Of a stretch of DNA of 64,000 bases, positions 32,070-44,900 are shown piece by piece. The stretch covers positions 12,400,001 to 12,464,000 of the forward strand of contig CM082582.2 in assembly GCA_040954595.2 (NCBI GenBank), in the 5' to 3' direction. Origin of the DNA: Balanoglossus misakiensis (lineage: Eukaryota > Hemichordata). A program made the translations under genes and the position numbers. Below the pieces are notes generated by a model, which was not told the origin of the DNA, did no database searches, and saw only the letters and a list, made by a program, of their open reading frames with translations. Within the stretch, counting starts at the first letter, position 1, and each line of letters opens with the position of its first letter.

Positions 32070-34527
32070 TGCACGTTGTCTTCCGCTGCGCAAACTGATG
32101 TCACTATCCTCTTACGGAGATTATCTGCTCGGTGTTCGGGAGTGAATAAACTGAGCTGCTCTTTGTTGCTGCGTCTGAATCGCAATGATCAAACCAGAGT
32201 TTAAGCGTATACACGTACGATGCACATGCGCACAGTCTGCACACAGGTCACGTGGTAAAATATATTCTCATTTGACGAGTAGGTTTGTGTTCATTAGTCT
32301 GTTTGTGTTAATAATACCATCGCTGTGCGCGCATGTCGTTTTGGAGCGTGATCGATAACCAAATGATTCGGAAACGCTCTCTGAGGGTATATAATTGCAA
32401 TATCTATCCAACTATCGTTCATTTATGGCAAAACGACGTCCCGCTGTGCATATTTCTTTGCATCTATGTATTTACCGGCATTGATATGACCGAGCTTTCC
32501 ACAAGCATCGGTATTATGATTATGAAAAGAACCTTTTTCCATAAGTGTCAGCAGATGGTAAAATTTGAACATAATCCTGAAGGGCGTTCTCAATTTCGTT
32601 CTTTGATATTTAAAACGCATAGACGGGTAGCATCCGAAGTGAGATCCAATATTTGTCCATGCGAAGCGATGCAGGGGTGTGTTGTTACCTAACAAAAATT
32701 CACCGCACAAATCCTCAGTATTTCGAGCAGGTCAAAATATTAATTCTGCGTTTCCAATTTTCCTGAGAGACGAGTTTCTGCAGTTCATCCATATGTCTGC
32801 AATTATTGCTGAAGGCAGCGTACGTGATCAAACCAGCAAATATGGATAGAATAAAATTGTTGGATAATAGGAAAATGTGACTGTTTGTTTAGATTGAAAT
32901 GAGTTTCCTTTTCGCATGTAAAAGGATGCTGGCGGATACAAGGATGTTTTGAAACGAGCTTTTTACGTTATATCCAGAGTAATTATAGATAATTATATTG
33001 CGTTAAAGAATTCTGTTATAGTAATGAGCGTTTCCGAACTATTCAATTTTCTGAGACTCGGTTTCGTAATGACCATCTCTTTCTCCAATTATCATGCCAC
33101 ACGTGTGCACTGTATATTGTTATTATCCTTTGCGCACCATTCTGATTTCTATACAAAGTGTCTTTCATCTCCTTTCGTGCCTTTTCTGTCTCCGTTCGTC
33201 TCCCATTTTCCGTGCCTTCTTTCTTTCCTTTAGTAAATGAAAGACGTTTCTGTGCACCAAACGGAAACAATCACTCAACGCCATAGACTTGAAGAACCAG
33301 CATTCCTTCTGCATTGTTACCTATCATGGAAATTTTGAATTCAAATTAGCATGATAAAAAAACTAAAGTAACAAACGTTTCCTGTTGGCCGATCTACTCT
33401 ATTCTGTATCTTCTCCAGCCCTCTATCTAGTACAAAACCTTTCTCCATATGTCTGAGTAATCGGTTTCCAATCTTCATGACACGTGTTTGATTTGAAGGA
33501 AAATGAGCGATTGCATCAATCGAAATAGGGAATTGCGCAGTCAGTAAATAGAATCGGGCATGGATTTGATTTTCTCGACTAATTTCCGGTGTTTCTATTG
33601 TCGATGAAATTTGACACCATCTACGTGTTGAGTTTGTGATGAGAGTTGTCGTTTGCTGACAAGATAAATGTAAAAGAATCAACAACTAGACGAGACACGT
33701 TCACTTTAATTTGTCTTCTCTTCGATATGTCGTCGGCTGATTGAAAATAACGACAGGTGAGGGTAATGGCACGATGGCCGCGACTGCTGAGAAACACGAC
33801 TTATCGATTGAAAGAAAATGTATAGGTTTTTAGGTAGATGTTAGTTTTATCTCATCGTTCAGCAAGATACATGTTTTTTCCAGTCCCTGGACCCCTGTCC
33901 CACAATCCTTTGATGACCTTATGCCATTACCAACGTAGAGAAATTGCTTAAAATAGCTTCGTTTGTAATTCTGTAAGGTTTCAACTGATCATCTGATCGC
34001 ATGCCGCCGTGTACCAAATGGAAACATGGCTCCATCTTTTATCGTCTGAGACGCCCTGTCGTCGTGTTCTAAGATCAAACTAACAAGCGCAAGTAAAGCT
34101 TGACATTTTCCTCCTTCACGATAAGACCACGCTGAATGTCAACATGCGTGTATACATTTGGTTTTCCAAGCCGACACAGAATATAAATCGCGGCTTAATG
34201 CAGTCTATAAAGTCGTGGTTTTTCCTAGACAGACTGTATCTTAGTCTAACATAGTAATCCAATTATCTCCGTGTTTCGATCCACCCACATAGACATAGTG
34301 TCTCTGATCCAAGGTGAATTGTGGTATTCTAGCTTTGAGATCGTTATTTTTCATAGAATTACCTTAAAAGCTCGGCCTATGAATATAATTCTAGGCACAC
34401 GTCCCTTTAGTCAGTAAATTGTAGTTATTTTAAAAATCTGCTTAGGGCCAATAATATTTCATAATGATATGCAAAACTTTTCTGCGTATTAAGTATGCAT
34501 ATTATGTGGTGCTGAGCATCCACTAAG
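32070..34527. other. Secretagogin 5' flank and BTB-Kelch 3' flank
   Basis: No gene recognised; this interval should contain the secretagogin promoter. No TATA box with proper orientation and spacing was found. I saw no repeat of note. Confidence 0.6.
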
Positions 34528-36036
34528 CTATAATATGCTGTCGGGCAGTTGAACAACAAAAGCATTCATTTGATGAGATTCACTTGGAAGCTTTTGACAT
34601 TCAAGGCCACTGGAAATAAATTCTGTCTTTCCCGTCGCCATGTTGTAAACAGCGGTGTAGTCTGCACCGATCCGATAGAGTGCGCCATCAATTGACAAGT
34701 ATCGACTTCCCCCATTCGTCGTTCTGTCCAACCTGTCGTCTCGAATCACATCCACCCATGCAAGCTTTTTGAGTTTGTCATTATAACTTAATATATTAAG
34801 TGAAAGTCCCTCTCCTGTCAGTTTTTCTATGCAAGTGATTCGTTTATACTCGGGTATCAGAATGTTGATTGTGGTTCCATCACTTAATATGCAACACCAC
34901 GGAGGATTGCGAATTGCAGGTAGTCGGAACGGATTCGACCATGTATTGAGGTTGGGGTCGTAACTGGCGACGGAGACGTCATCAAACGGCGATTCAAAGA
35001 GGACAAATAGTTTGTCTTCGTGCGTTGTTATCGTATACCCGGCATATTGCAGAGAGAGTTGATCCATGGGAAAGTCGGGAAAGGGATTCATCCGTTCCCA
35101 CTGATCTGATGGAAAGTCGTATCGCAGATGTACGCCTCTCCCGAAAACGAATAGATAGCCAGCCGCGGCCGCAAAGCGAAGATGCGGTAAATCTTCTTCT
35201 CGTTTGTCAACACCTAGCGGCTGCAATGTCTTCCATTCGTCAAGCTTGATGTCGTAAAGGAAAGATTTGTCACAAATAACTCGGCTTGTCGAACTAGAGA
35301 CATCATTGTACACTGTCCACCCGATGCAATAAATGAAATGCCCCTGTGATGCAAACTGAAGTTTTGATTTCGGTTGACAGAGTGTTTCAGGAAGTCGTGT
35401 CAGTTCTTCCCATTTGTTTTGGTGGATATACTGAACACGTGGTCCCTTTACCGAATTCCTCCCAACTTCATTGCAGTTGTCTACACACACCGTTACAATC
35501 CCTTTCCTCGTCTTAAACGGCAGAGTAGCAGCTCGGTGCTTTTCTTCATCTGTTAAATACAGATCGAATTCCGTTGTCCCTTTAAGTCTACGATAATTGT
35601 CGCTAACATATTGGAGGACGACCTCCTTAAGTAGGTCGCAGTTGTATTTATAAGCAATTTGATTGAATGCAGTCCAGTTTTCCAATCCGATGTGCTCGCT
35701 CAGTGCTTTGATAGCTGTGTGAATTTGAAGAAAATCAGCAGCAGCGACCGTTTCTTCAACTTCTGCATCACTAAGTCCCATTTTCCCAGTTTCTATGAAC
35801 CCGATCAGAATTTTCATAGCGTTGGCAGTCGGAATTGGCCCCTTCAACTCGATTTCATTCTGATCGTTCTCCTCCCACAGTCCCGAGAACATCGAACGAA
35901 AGTAATCACTGGCCGTCACGAGATGGCGCACAGAGACTTGAAACAGTTTTCCATGTACCCGTATCCGTACTGGACATTCGCCTACCGCAGTAGCTGCGCG
36001 TGCACTGGTCGTTAGTTTCATTTCTCCTTCCTTCAT
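34528..36036 (-). CDS. Intronless BTB-Kelch family protein
   Basis: A single uninterrupted frame from ATG at 36034-36036 to TAG at 34528-34530 encodes 502 aa. An in-frame stop (36058-36060) precedes it, so the frame is self-contained; a second in-frame ATG five codons on (36019-36021) is an alternative start. Residues about 18-115 form a BTB domain (VRIRVHGKLFQVSVRHLV, YFRSMFSGLWEE, with the VEETVAAADFLQI helix), which usually binds Cullin-3. The BACK region is very short (DLLKEVVLQYVSDNYRRLKG). The rest has Kelch-like repeats (NKWEELTRLPE, LDEWKTLQPL, SDQWERMNPFP, LNTWSNPFRLP). At 502 aa it is shorter than usual KLHL proteins (about 560-600). It stands between the two EF-hand genes on the same strand. 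No orthologue can be named; substrate unknown. Lack of introns suggests retroposition. Confidence 0.88.
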   Translation of the reverse strand: MKEGEMKLTTSARAATAVGECPVRIRVHGKLFQVSVRHLVTASDYFRSMFSGLWEENDQNEIELKGPIPTANAMKILIGFIETGKMGLSDAEVEETVAAADFLQIHTAIKALSEHIGLENWTAFNQIAYKYNCDLLKEVVLQYVSDNYRRLKGTTEFDLYLTDEEKHRAATLPFKTRKGIVTVCVDNCNEVGRNSVKGPRVQYIHQNKWEELTRLPETLCQPKSKLQFASQGHFIYCIGWTVYNDVSSSTSRVICDKSFLYDIKLDEWKTLQPLGVDKREEDLPHLRFAAAAGYLFVFGRGVHLRYDFPSDQWERMNPFPDFPMDQLSLQYAGYTITTHEDKLFVLFESPFDDVSVASYDPNLNTWSNPFRLPAIRNPPWCCILSDGTTINILIPEYKRITCIEKLTGEGLSLNILSYNDKLKKLAWVDVIRDDRLDRTTNGGSRYLSIDGALYRIGADYTAVYNMATGKTEFISSGLECQKLPSESHQMNAFVVQLPDSIL

Positions 36037-38857
36037 TCCCTTCTTCAAAAATGGTGATTAATCATTATTTTTATTTCGTGTATGCGTGCGCAGTCCCTCC
36101 ACCGGGTCCCTTGACAAACATCCCTTCTGTACTTTTGGAGGAACTAAAATGCTTCCTGAGGGGATGTGAGATATTGCACTGCCTTTATCTCGTTCGTGCA
36201 GGACGTCCTGTCCTGTAAAGACGAGTTAAATGTTTACACAATATTTTGAAATTTGAATATTTTGGTCAAAATAACTGCATGCAATGTTGTCTCGGGTTAG
36301 CATTGGAAGAAAGAGAGAGACATAGACTGAGGTTTAATATTGCATTGTAATTCCGAATTCGTTCAGAGATTAGTAGATGCCTATTCTCAAAAAAACTTTA
36401 GCTGTGCAGCTTTCCTTCAACAAAAATAATCGTCACAGTCCTGTGTATTTTTGACAGGCTGAAGTGTTTGTTCTGGTGCGAAACGAACAAAGTCAACCGT
36501 TATGCAGTACTGAGAGAAAACAGTCAGTTTGAAAGGGGCCAGAGAATCCGAATAGATCTATTCACGGCACCACATCTGTCAATTTGTTATGCAAATACAC
36601 TACCCTCATTTTACTATTGTTAATGATTTCAGCCTGGGCGACACAAAGCCCGGATTTCAATTCGGAAGCTTTGAATAGAGCGTATATGCGCGCCGGGTAG
36701 GCCTATAAGCCATTTATGACTTTTGTTCGTGAAGAGGTGTGCATAAAACAATGATAAAACATACACTGTCTAATTAAAGATATTAAAGTTTAAAATATCA
36801 TTTGACGATAACAATATTTGACACCAACCGTTGTAAACTATTGATGAAAAAACTGGGTGATTATTAATTCAAATAATATATTGGATTGTGATCCATATTA
36901 TTCAGAAACGTTAATCAAGATTCACCATATTGCTGTCTCCGTTTCGATAAAAATTTCCGACCCAATATCCGATGGAAAAAAACCTTACCTGCTATCATAA
37001 ATTTTCGTTTCAGAATGATGACCATTCGCCACAACGCAGTCTACTGAATGAACAGATGAATGATATCACTGTGTACACACAACATGTGCCGTGTAACGGT
37101 GAAAAAGGTCAGTGAATTATATTATAATAATTATTGGATATTGTGACGTCACTGGGCCTCCCCTGATAGAGGGCGTCTATGTAACGCAGCGATGCGCAGC
37201 GATATAAGCGAAACCATAAAAAAACTTACCTTAATAACGTACACAGACGACTACTGAAACTTTGTATTTTTCAAAAGTTTATTGAGAGTGAGAATTGCAT
37301 TAAGAGAGTTTGCTATTCAGCAAATGCAAAAATTGCAAAAGTCTTAGAAATATTGTAATATATATAGCTCCTGTACAGGAGAAATAAGTTTGTGGTGATA
37401 CGTTCACAACTATATTTCGACATAAAATGTGATAGATCGTGACGAAATCTTAGCTTGGCGCTATGATTACATTGAATGTGACCAATTACAATCCCAAATA
37501 CCCATCACGTGACTAAAATATTTAAATAATTCGAAAAAATTGAAGTCAACTTCAAAATTTGAGAATGAAATTATTCTATCAATGGAAAAATGTGACTATG
37601 TCACTTTCTACATCAAATAACGTAATAAAGTTAAACTTTAGTGAAAAATGGAAAATAACAACTAGTCTATAATGTGATGATAATCACGTGACACGAGTGG
37701 AAAGTATTTGAATCAAATCCAAACAGGAGGGCCGGAAGTAACAGTGCGCTGCAGGGCGGTGTTGGATCTTGTAAAGTCGGCACCTGATACATTTATGGCA
37801 CCAAAACACCGAGCACGTCATTGTGACGTCAGCAGACCGTTGAACATCACAGCGCTCTCCATCACGTGATGACGTTTAATACATCTAATTTATGCGCCTA
37901 AGTTGAAAAGTGAAAATTGACAATTATCTGTGTTTTCAACTAATCACACACAATGTGCTAATGATACATTTATGTCAAAGTGGAATAATTAATTTCTAAT
38001 CTAAACTGGTTAAAAAGTGAAAACCGACCACTTCCAAATATGCCCATGTTTAACCTCGTTACGATAGTCGTTAAAAAGTTAGTAAATGTTAGAGATGTAC
38101 AGCCGATGATCCGAATAAATAAACCTTAAAATTAGTAAATTTTGCTAGGATAATTAAAAGCTAGTTATTCGATATATACTAGACTACTTATTGTGCTATT
38201 TTTGTGTTAGCTGACTGTGGTAATAGGCGATCGATGTATGAAATCATTTCGGTATTAAAGACAGCTAATCATGAACAGAAACATTCTCTGGAGTTCCCGT
38301 TATGGGCATACATTAAGGTGACGTCACCAAGTGTAGGTACCTAATTTTAGCCTAAAATCTCTGACAAATTTACGTGAAAAAAACTGAAAATTCGTGTAGC
38401 CATCTTCTTTTATCCAGTTTTCTTATTTGAATATCAACTGCGTATTTGCATATTCATAATGAAGGGTTGTAACAAAACATCCTTGAACGGGGTGATCAGC
38501 AGTAGTCGATTTGTAGTACATGTAGCTGGGGGACTTGTTGGAACGGAAATCCTCATATATTGGACAAGATGGCGACTAAGCCTTTCAGTACAGATATCGG
38601 ATTTTACACGAAACATGACACTCAGAATTATCCATAATGGTCAAATTTAGGCACTACACTTGAAATGTCTCATAACATGGTCTAATAAATACAGAGTTGT
38701 GTTCTTTTAGAGAGAGAGAGCTTTTCACCTATACCAAACCCACTTCTGCTGAATGACTCCGATAAAGGAATTTTTACCCAGAGCTTAATACTTGTAAGTC
38801 AAAAAGTTTTACAAGACTTCGGTAAAATTGATGTTGCGAAATTCTTAATCCAACCCT
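36037..38857. promoter_or_regulatory. BTB-Kelch 5' flank and calbindin 3' flank, with CRE / E-box cluster
   Basis: No gene recognised. Between 37144 and 38326 there are three perfect TGACGTCA palindromes (37144-37151, 37824-37831, 38319-38326) and three TCACGTGA palindromes (37505-37512, 37684-37691, 37862-37869). This is upstream of the BTB-Kelch ATG by 1.1-2.3 kb and downstream of the calbindin terminal exons, so it could be a promoter/enhancer for either or neither. Confidence 0.45.
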
Positions 38858-38995
38858 TTAACTTTCTTGTTCATCATCTATTCCGGGACATAAAACCATC
38901 TTAAGTTCGGCTTTATTTAATTGTCCATCGCCATCAAAATCACATAATTTGAGCAACTGGTCTTTCAATTCTTCGAGTCCCGATTCGGTTACATC
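38858..38995 (-). CDS. CALB: Calbindin alternative terminal exon 12b
   Basis: A 45-codon frame plus TAA preceded by a strong acceptor (TTTTTCTTCTCTAG) in phase 0, the phase left open by exon 11 (40600-40671). It encodes a complete sixth EF-hand, loop DFDGDGQLNKAE, then KMVLCPGIDDEQES. It is clearly homologous to exon 12a (both have LxxLCDxxxDGxLxKxEL and MVLC), but diverged, with no internal stop. Because both 12a and 12b end in stop codons, only one can be in a given mRNA. Usage in transcripts is inferred. Confidence 0.82.
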   Translation of the reverse strand, partial: DVTESGLEELKDQLLKLCDFDGDGQLNKAELKMVLCPGIDDEQES

Positions 38996-41900
38996 CTAGA
39001 GAAGAAAAAGCGAAATGCTTGATCTGTAAAGTAGACCACAGTCTGAGATAATATAAGAATTTATATTTTTTTCTTTACTTTTAATGTGCAAAATGTTCAT
39101 TAAGTATTATGGTGAGCACCCATTCCCAGCATGTTTTATTATGCAATACACGCGTCAGATAAAAAAGTAAAAAATACAAAAGTGAAAGTAACAAAAAATA
39201 ATCGACGCATTTCAGCATGGAGTTGAAGGGTAACGAGGGTTAGTAGAAGGGCGCCCCCTTTCAACGGCGACGTTTGCTGATGATGAATTTGACAGACGTC
39301 TGATGTCAGCCATCTTGATTTCATTCACTCGTCACCGGGACGGTCTCCAGTGCATAACACCATTCTCAACTCGTCCTTCTGCAGGGTGCCGTCCTTATTG
39401 ACATCGCAGATTTCAAGCAAGGCTTTGACATTGTCTTCGAGGGTCTTAATGGCTAACTCCTGGAATGGGAGGGGGAAATGGGTGGTGGGATATAATTTAG
39501 ACATACGTAGTAGGTTAGATAGATGAGCATTTGGGATATTACCGTGTTCAGATGGAGGTTGTCTTTTATAAGGAATTTATCGTGTTAGCTACACCAACGC
39601 AAGTTAAAGAAACAAAAAATAAACGAATCTACAACTTTGAAAGACCAAGGGCACAGACAAGCGCCGTGGGTATAGGCTGATGAGGCAAGATGAGTGCATT
39701 ATGGAGACGGAAGGCTTGGGGTGACTTTGGAAAATACTGCAAGGGACACATACATGCACAAATAGGCAGCAGGAAGCAGGCGTGCTATCTTTATTTGGAC
39801 TGAAGACTTTCTGATGATTTCTCCCCAAATCAAAAGAACGCACATCTTTGTTTCATCGGTAAAGATGACCATAACGATAACGCTTCAGGTTTTTATGTTG
39901 TCCCGTTAGAATGGAAATCTTGTTGTTGTGAAGCCCATAAGGTATCTCACATTACCAGGAAAGTAACTGGTTATTTCCAATATGGCGACTGAATAAAACC
40001 AGTTAAATCTGGTTTTATGCAGCAGTTATAAAGTAGTACAGATGTAGGATGGATAAATCAATACAACATAGTCAAACACCATCAGTTTCCATATATATGA
40101 TGAAATATCGATGATGTCTCGTATCGGTTAAAACCGGTACATTGATTGCCATGGCAACGAACGATAAATAAGCTTATGTAGGCTTTATTGTCATTTTGGA
40201 TATTTGAACGTTTGTGAATTTTAACTATACGGTCGGTGTCTTTGGAAAGACAGTTGTATCAGTTTAGAAGCAACATCGAATGCAGAAATGCACTTTAATA
40301 CATTGAGATGCATGCTGCAAGCAAAATTACGACTACGGCGTTTCAACATTCCAGACAAAAGACATCAATGCATCATGCCGCTAACGACTTCAGCAATTTA
40401 ACCAAAGATGAAAATTCACATTTATGCAAATTTATCAGCAAGATTTTTTCCATCATTCTTTTTAGTGAAATTTTGGTGTGTATCGATTGCTAGTACGTCC
40501 AAGTGTTAAACACGTCGTCCAGAATCATTTATTCACTCAGCCAAGTACTTGTACTGAAATATAATTAATTAGAAAATCATCTATCACGTGACCACATACC
40601 TCATCTTCATGTTCCATCAGGTCTTTGAGGAATCCCGACAGTTCAGCGCCCTCTATCTTGCCATTTTTGTCCTGTGTTTGAAAGCAAGTAGGGTGTATGG
40701 TGATAAATCATGTAGCTAAACGTAGATCGGTCTTAAGCTTTACATGTCGAATACTGAGATTTTCAGTTGGAAACCGTTGCAGCTTGGGATTGCCATGAGG
40801 CTGGTGAACGTTAGATTTGTTTCCAAAGGTCATGTGACTCAAAGGAACGACATAGTCTTGATTTGTGAACAAACTTACCTTGTCATAATGATCAAACACT
40901 CTGTTGAACTCTTTCTTCGTCAGCACGGCTTTACCCTGATTCGTAAACAATGGGATAAGACATGCGTGAGGTCACGTGCTTTGTGCTACGTCATTCACGT
41001 GTCAATAATTAGCATATATGTGACTCGAATACAAAGGTGAAATGTGTGCGATTGGTGACTGAGAATATATGATATATATATATTTTGAGAGAAAAGAGAA
41101 GAAAATAGATAAGAAAGGAAGATAGAAGAAGAAGAAATAAATGCAGAATGTAGCAAAATATAAATGAATACAAGTTAAAATGTGGACATGTAAAGCGACG
41201 TAAAAAGACGGAGCATGCGTACGACGAACAGAGTTAGTTAAATGCTGAGGGGAATCAATAGTGAATTAGTAAATTGTATTATTACGTATTAGGCATACTC
41301 ACTGCTTTTCCAGGCTTCAGAGAACCCTGCGAGCAATTTTGAATAGGTCATTTTCAATATGAGACTATTCACCATGCATTTACTTAATTAAGTCCATACA
41401 CCGAGAGAGCTTTTTGAAAACTAAAATTTTCAAAGATGTGACTCGGTGATGGAATTTAAACACCAAAATATTTACTGACTGGACTGAAATATGGATTGAC
41501 CGGGACGCGGGCAGTGGTAGCCAAGAGTTAGTTGTTAAAAAGTTAAGAAGAAGTGGACAGGTCACAGAAAAAAACGATACAGAATTTCCAGTGTTCAACA
41601 GAGCTTCGACAAAACAGAAGCAACAGTCTCCTCATTTGCATATATGTCTTACGTCATGCCGCCTCAATATGGCGCCTTCCATCAGGCAGCAAACCCATGC
41701 ACAGTCATATTCCGATGATTCGGTGCGTTTTATCACTGCATTCTCCAAGCAGGTTTTATAGAATTATAACGTGCTTTATGGAGAAGTATTCATTCTTCAT
41801 AGTAAGGGTGACCATTTGAATATAATTTACGCAAGTAAGATGTGGCGGCCATTTAAGATAAAAAGTCTCTAGTAAGGCGCAGCTTCAATGATTGTATTAA

Positions 41901-44900
41901 AAGGCAACATCAAGACACACTAATGCGGAACTCTCTTTAAGCAGATGGTCTGTTTTACTTTATAACTGCATATTACACCCGACAAGTTCATTAATTCATA
42001 ATTTATCTTCAATTCTAGCAAATAACCAAGTTGCCTGGCCGCGCAATTACCAGGTTAAAATTACGATTCTCAACATGTTCTGTCACCAGTCTTACTTACC
42101 TCAAAGCGCATGAGGAAATTCTCTTTGACTGGGAGGAGTCTGCAAGAAAAATAGAAAAACAAGTCAACACGCATAACGATAGTTAAAACACCTGGAAAAT
42201 GCTCAAACTCGCTCAGATCTGTTTCCAAGAACAATCGTTGACCCGGCTGAGTCGAGTTCAAAATCAGAAATTGCCAAAGGTTCTTCAAATCTATAAATAC
42301 ACGACATCCGTCACAGCTGCTATTACAATTCCAAAGCAAAGAAATCGAAGATGTCTGAGAGCAAATATCGGCACTATCGAATTTAATTTCCTGGCTCATA
42401 GGTGTGTTTCCCCTGATCGGTGTTTCAACAACAAAAAGACTCTGTCGCAAATTACCTGGCCATTTCCTTGATTTCCAACTTGCCGTCTTTGTTAGAATCG
42501 AAATGTTCCAACTACAGGAAAGAAGCAGACAGTTGTCATTGAATATTTGTGTTAGACTTTCACCCCGGAATCATGACTTTCATATCCAATATCTCGCACC
42601 TTTTAAATTATTCATTATCCATTAGGAATGGTTGTTATTCGAGGAAGCCTGTTTCCATAAAGCCATTTTAGATCGAAGAATAAAATAAAAACGGTGTGAT
42701 TCGTACATTGGACTGGCTTCGAGAAATTGCACACTTCTGATAGGCTGGAAAATCGCGCACTGAATGAACAATATTGTCATACTGTACGGTACATTTCCTG
42801 GTTTTCAAAGCTAAACCCGTGGCGCTGGTTGATAACGAGAGATCTGAGATCTAGCTTTCAGCACACATCAAAACTTTACAGCTTTAAAGGATCAATTGTA
42901 TTTTATTGCTTGTACTTACAATGGCTTTGGTGTATTCGCCCAATTTGTCATCTGGTACGGAGGCATTTGCTTTGGCTAGGAGGTCTGCAAGGAATGCCTG
43001 TCGAGAAAGTGATAATGAAATTCAATTGAAAACTTGTCTGACTACATCAACTGCCCGGTGACACGGTTTGTGAGTTACCCAGTGGCAATCATATTTATGT
43101 CCCTGTCACATTCAGGAATTTGTCTGCTGGGGCTGTGCCTGCCATTGAGTGAATATTCTCTGAAGGGAAGTGTACTCAAAAGCTATTTTAATTATTTTCT
43201 GCCGATTAACAATGTCTATCGCTAGTACAGTTCGATCAAATGACCCTTTTAAATATTTAATAATGCCAGTAAAATATGACGATCGATCAAGATTCTGGAG
43301 ACGATGGTGGTCATCGTTAATGATGACAATAACGCGTTTAGGGGGATGCAAAGTAAAATAATTAGGACGTCTGCTCACGTGTTTCTCTAATTAAACGATA
43401 AGTCCCCCCCTCTCTCTCACTTTACTTACAAAAGATTGATCCTACCTTCAATTCATTGCTTTCAATGTATCCACTTCTATCCGTGTCATATTTTCTCCAT
43501 GCCTGAAAAAACCCGAAAGAAAGATAAGAATGAAAACGATTGTAAAGTTACAGGTGTTACCAGTCTTGAATGAAAGTACGAGAAGTCAGAACACCGTTCG
43601 CCGACGAAAGCAACATTTATGTTCAGCTTATATAAGTCTATCGAAATAGGAGTCGTGAAGTCACATAAGACAGAACTTGTCTAAACAGGAATGAAATGTA
43701 CTCACTTCCATAAATTCTACACTGGATCGAAGTGGTTGGTTTTGACGGAATAACATCAAGAAGTTCTCGTCAGTTGGTAGAATATTTGACAGCTATTTCA
43801 TAGAAAAAAATTGCTCTGGTGAGTTTTAAATCGCTGATACGCATCCCTCCCTCCATCAATCAACCAATCCAGGTATGCAACCATGCATACATGTCAACTA
43901 CATGCATATATCACAAATTCACTTGCAAGTCATTAATATAGAAAAACGACACATCTAAACCCTCGCATCTCTTGTCAGCTTTGACGTATTTGAATAACAC
44001 ACACTATTCCGTTTTCATGGATTATAAAATTGCTTGTCAATTTCGTATATTCACAAAGAACCCCAGACATAAAACTCTCCTTAGTGGCCTCAATAGTCAA
44101 TGCACTTTTCCATATCATTCGGACTCAAATTAAGCTAAAAGCTTATTAGATATAAATAATTAATTACGTCTATAATATATGTATCATTTAAATTACTCTA
44201 ACCTCGGCCCTTGATATCTTCCCGTCTTCGTTCACATCATAAGCTTCCATAAACTGCTGCTTCATATCCGCCAGCATGGTTTCCGAGATCGTCTGTGACA
44301 TGTGAAAAAATATGTATCGTTTAATCTCTAAGAAGGTGCAAATTTTTAATTTTTGTATAGTGGTCGTATGCAAGTTTAATGTGTATGTTCATAATATGCT
44401 CTGCATGGATTTGTGAAAATTGGGGAAGGCATCCATGGTTAGTATTTGGAACGTGTGTTTAATCAAATATCTCTTCCGTTGCTTCTTGTGTTGTAGAAGC
44501 ACAGACAAAATCGCTGATGACGACAGCAAAACATATTTAATCGATCTTTGGCATTTAAAAGTCTTCGATCGACATAAGCCCAGGCTGCAAATAGATGATT
44601 TTACCTACGGTTTCTATTGTAAGACACGAACATTAGTAACTCCGGTCCTCAAAGAAATTGCCTGAATTTTTTCTTTTGTCGTCAATTGAAAAAGATTCCA
44701 AAACTCTTTGCATTTATTCGGTGTAAATATTGGATCTAAGGAGTTGTTGTCTCGGTAAGCGTCGTGACACCAATTCGACAGATAACAGTTAAACGATTGA
44801 AGACCCTTAGAAAGTTTTTCAATGCATACTTCTTCTCAGCCTTTTCAAATAATATGAACACTATTATTTCAAAGGAAAAAAACTGCCTTCCTGATCAACG

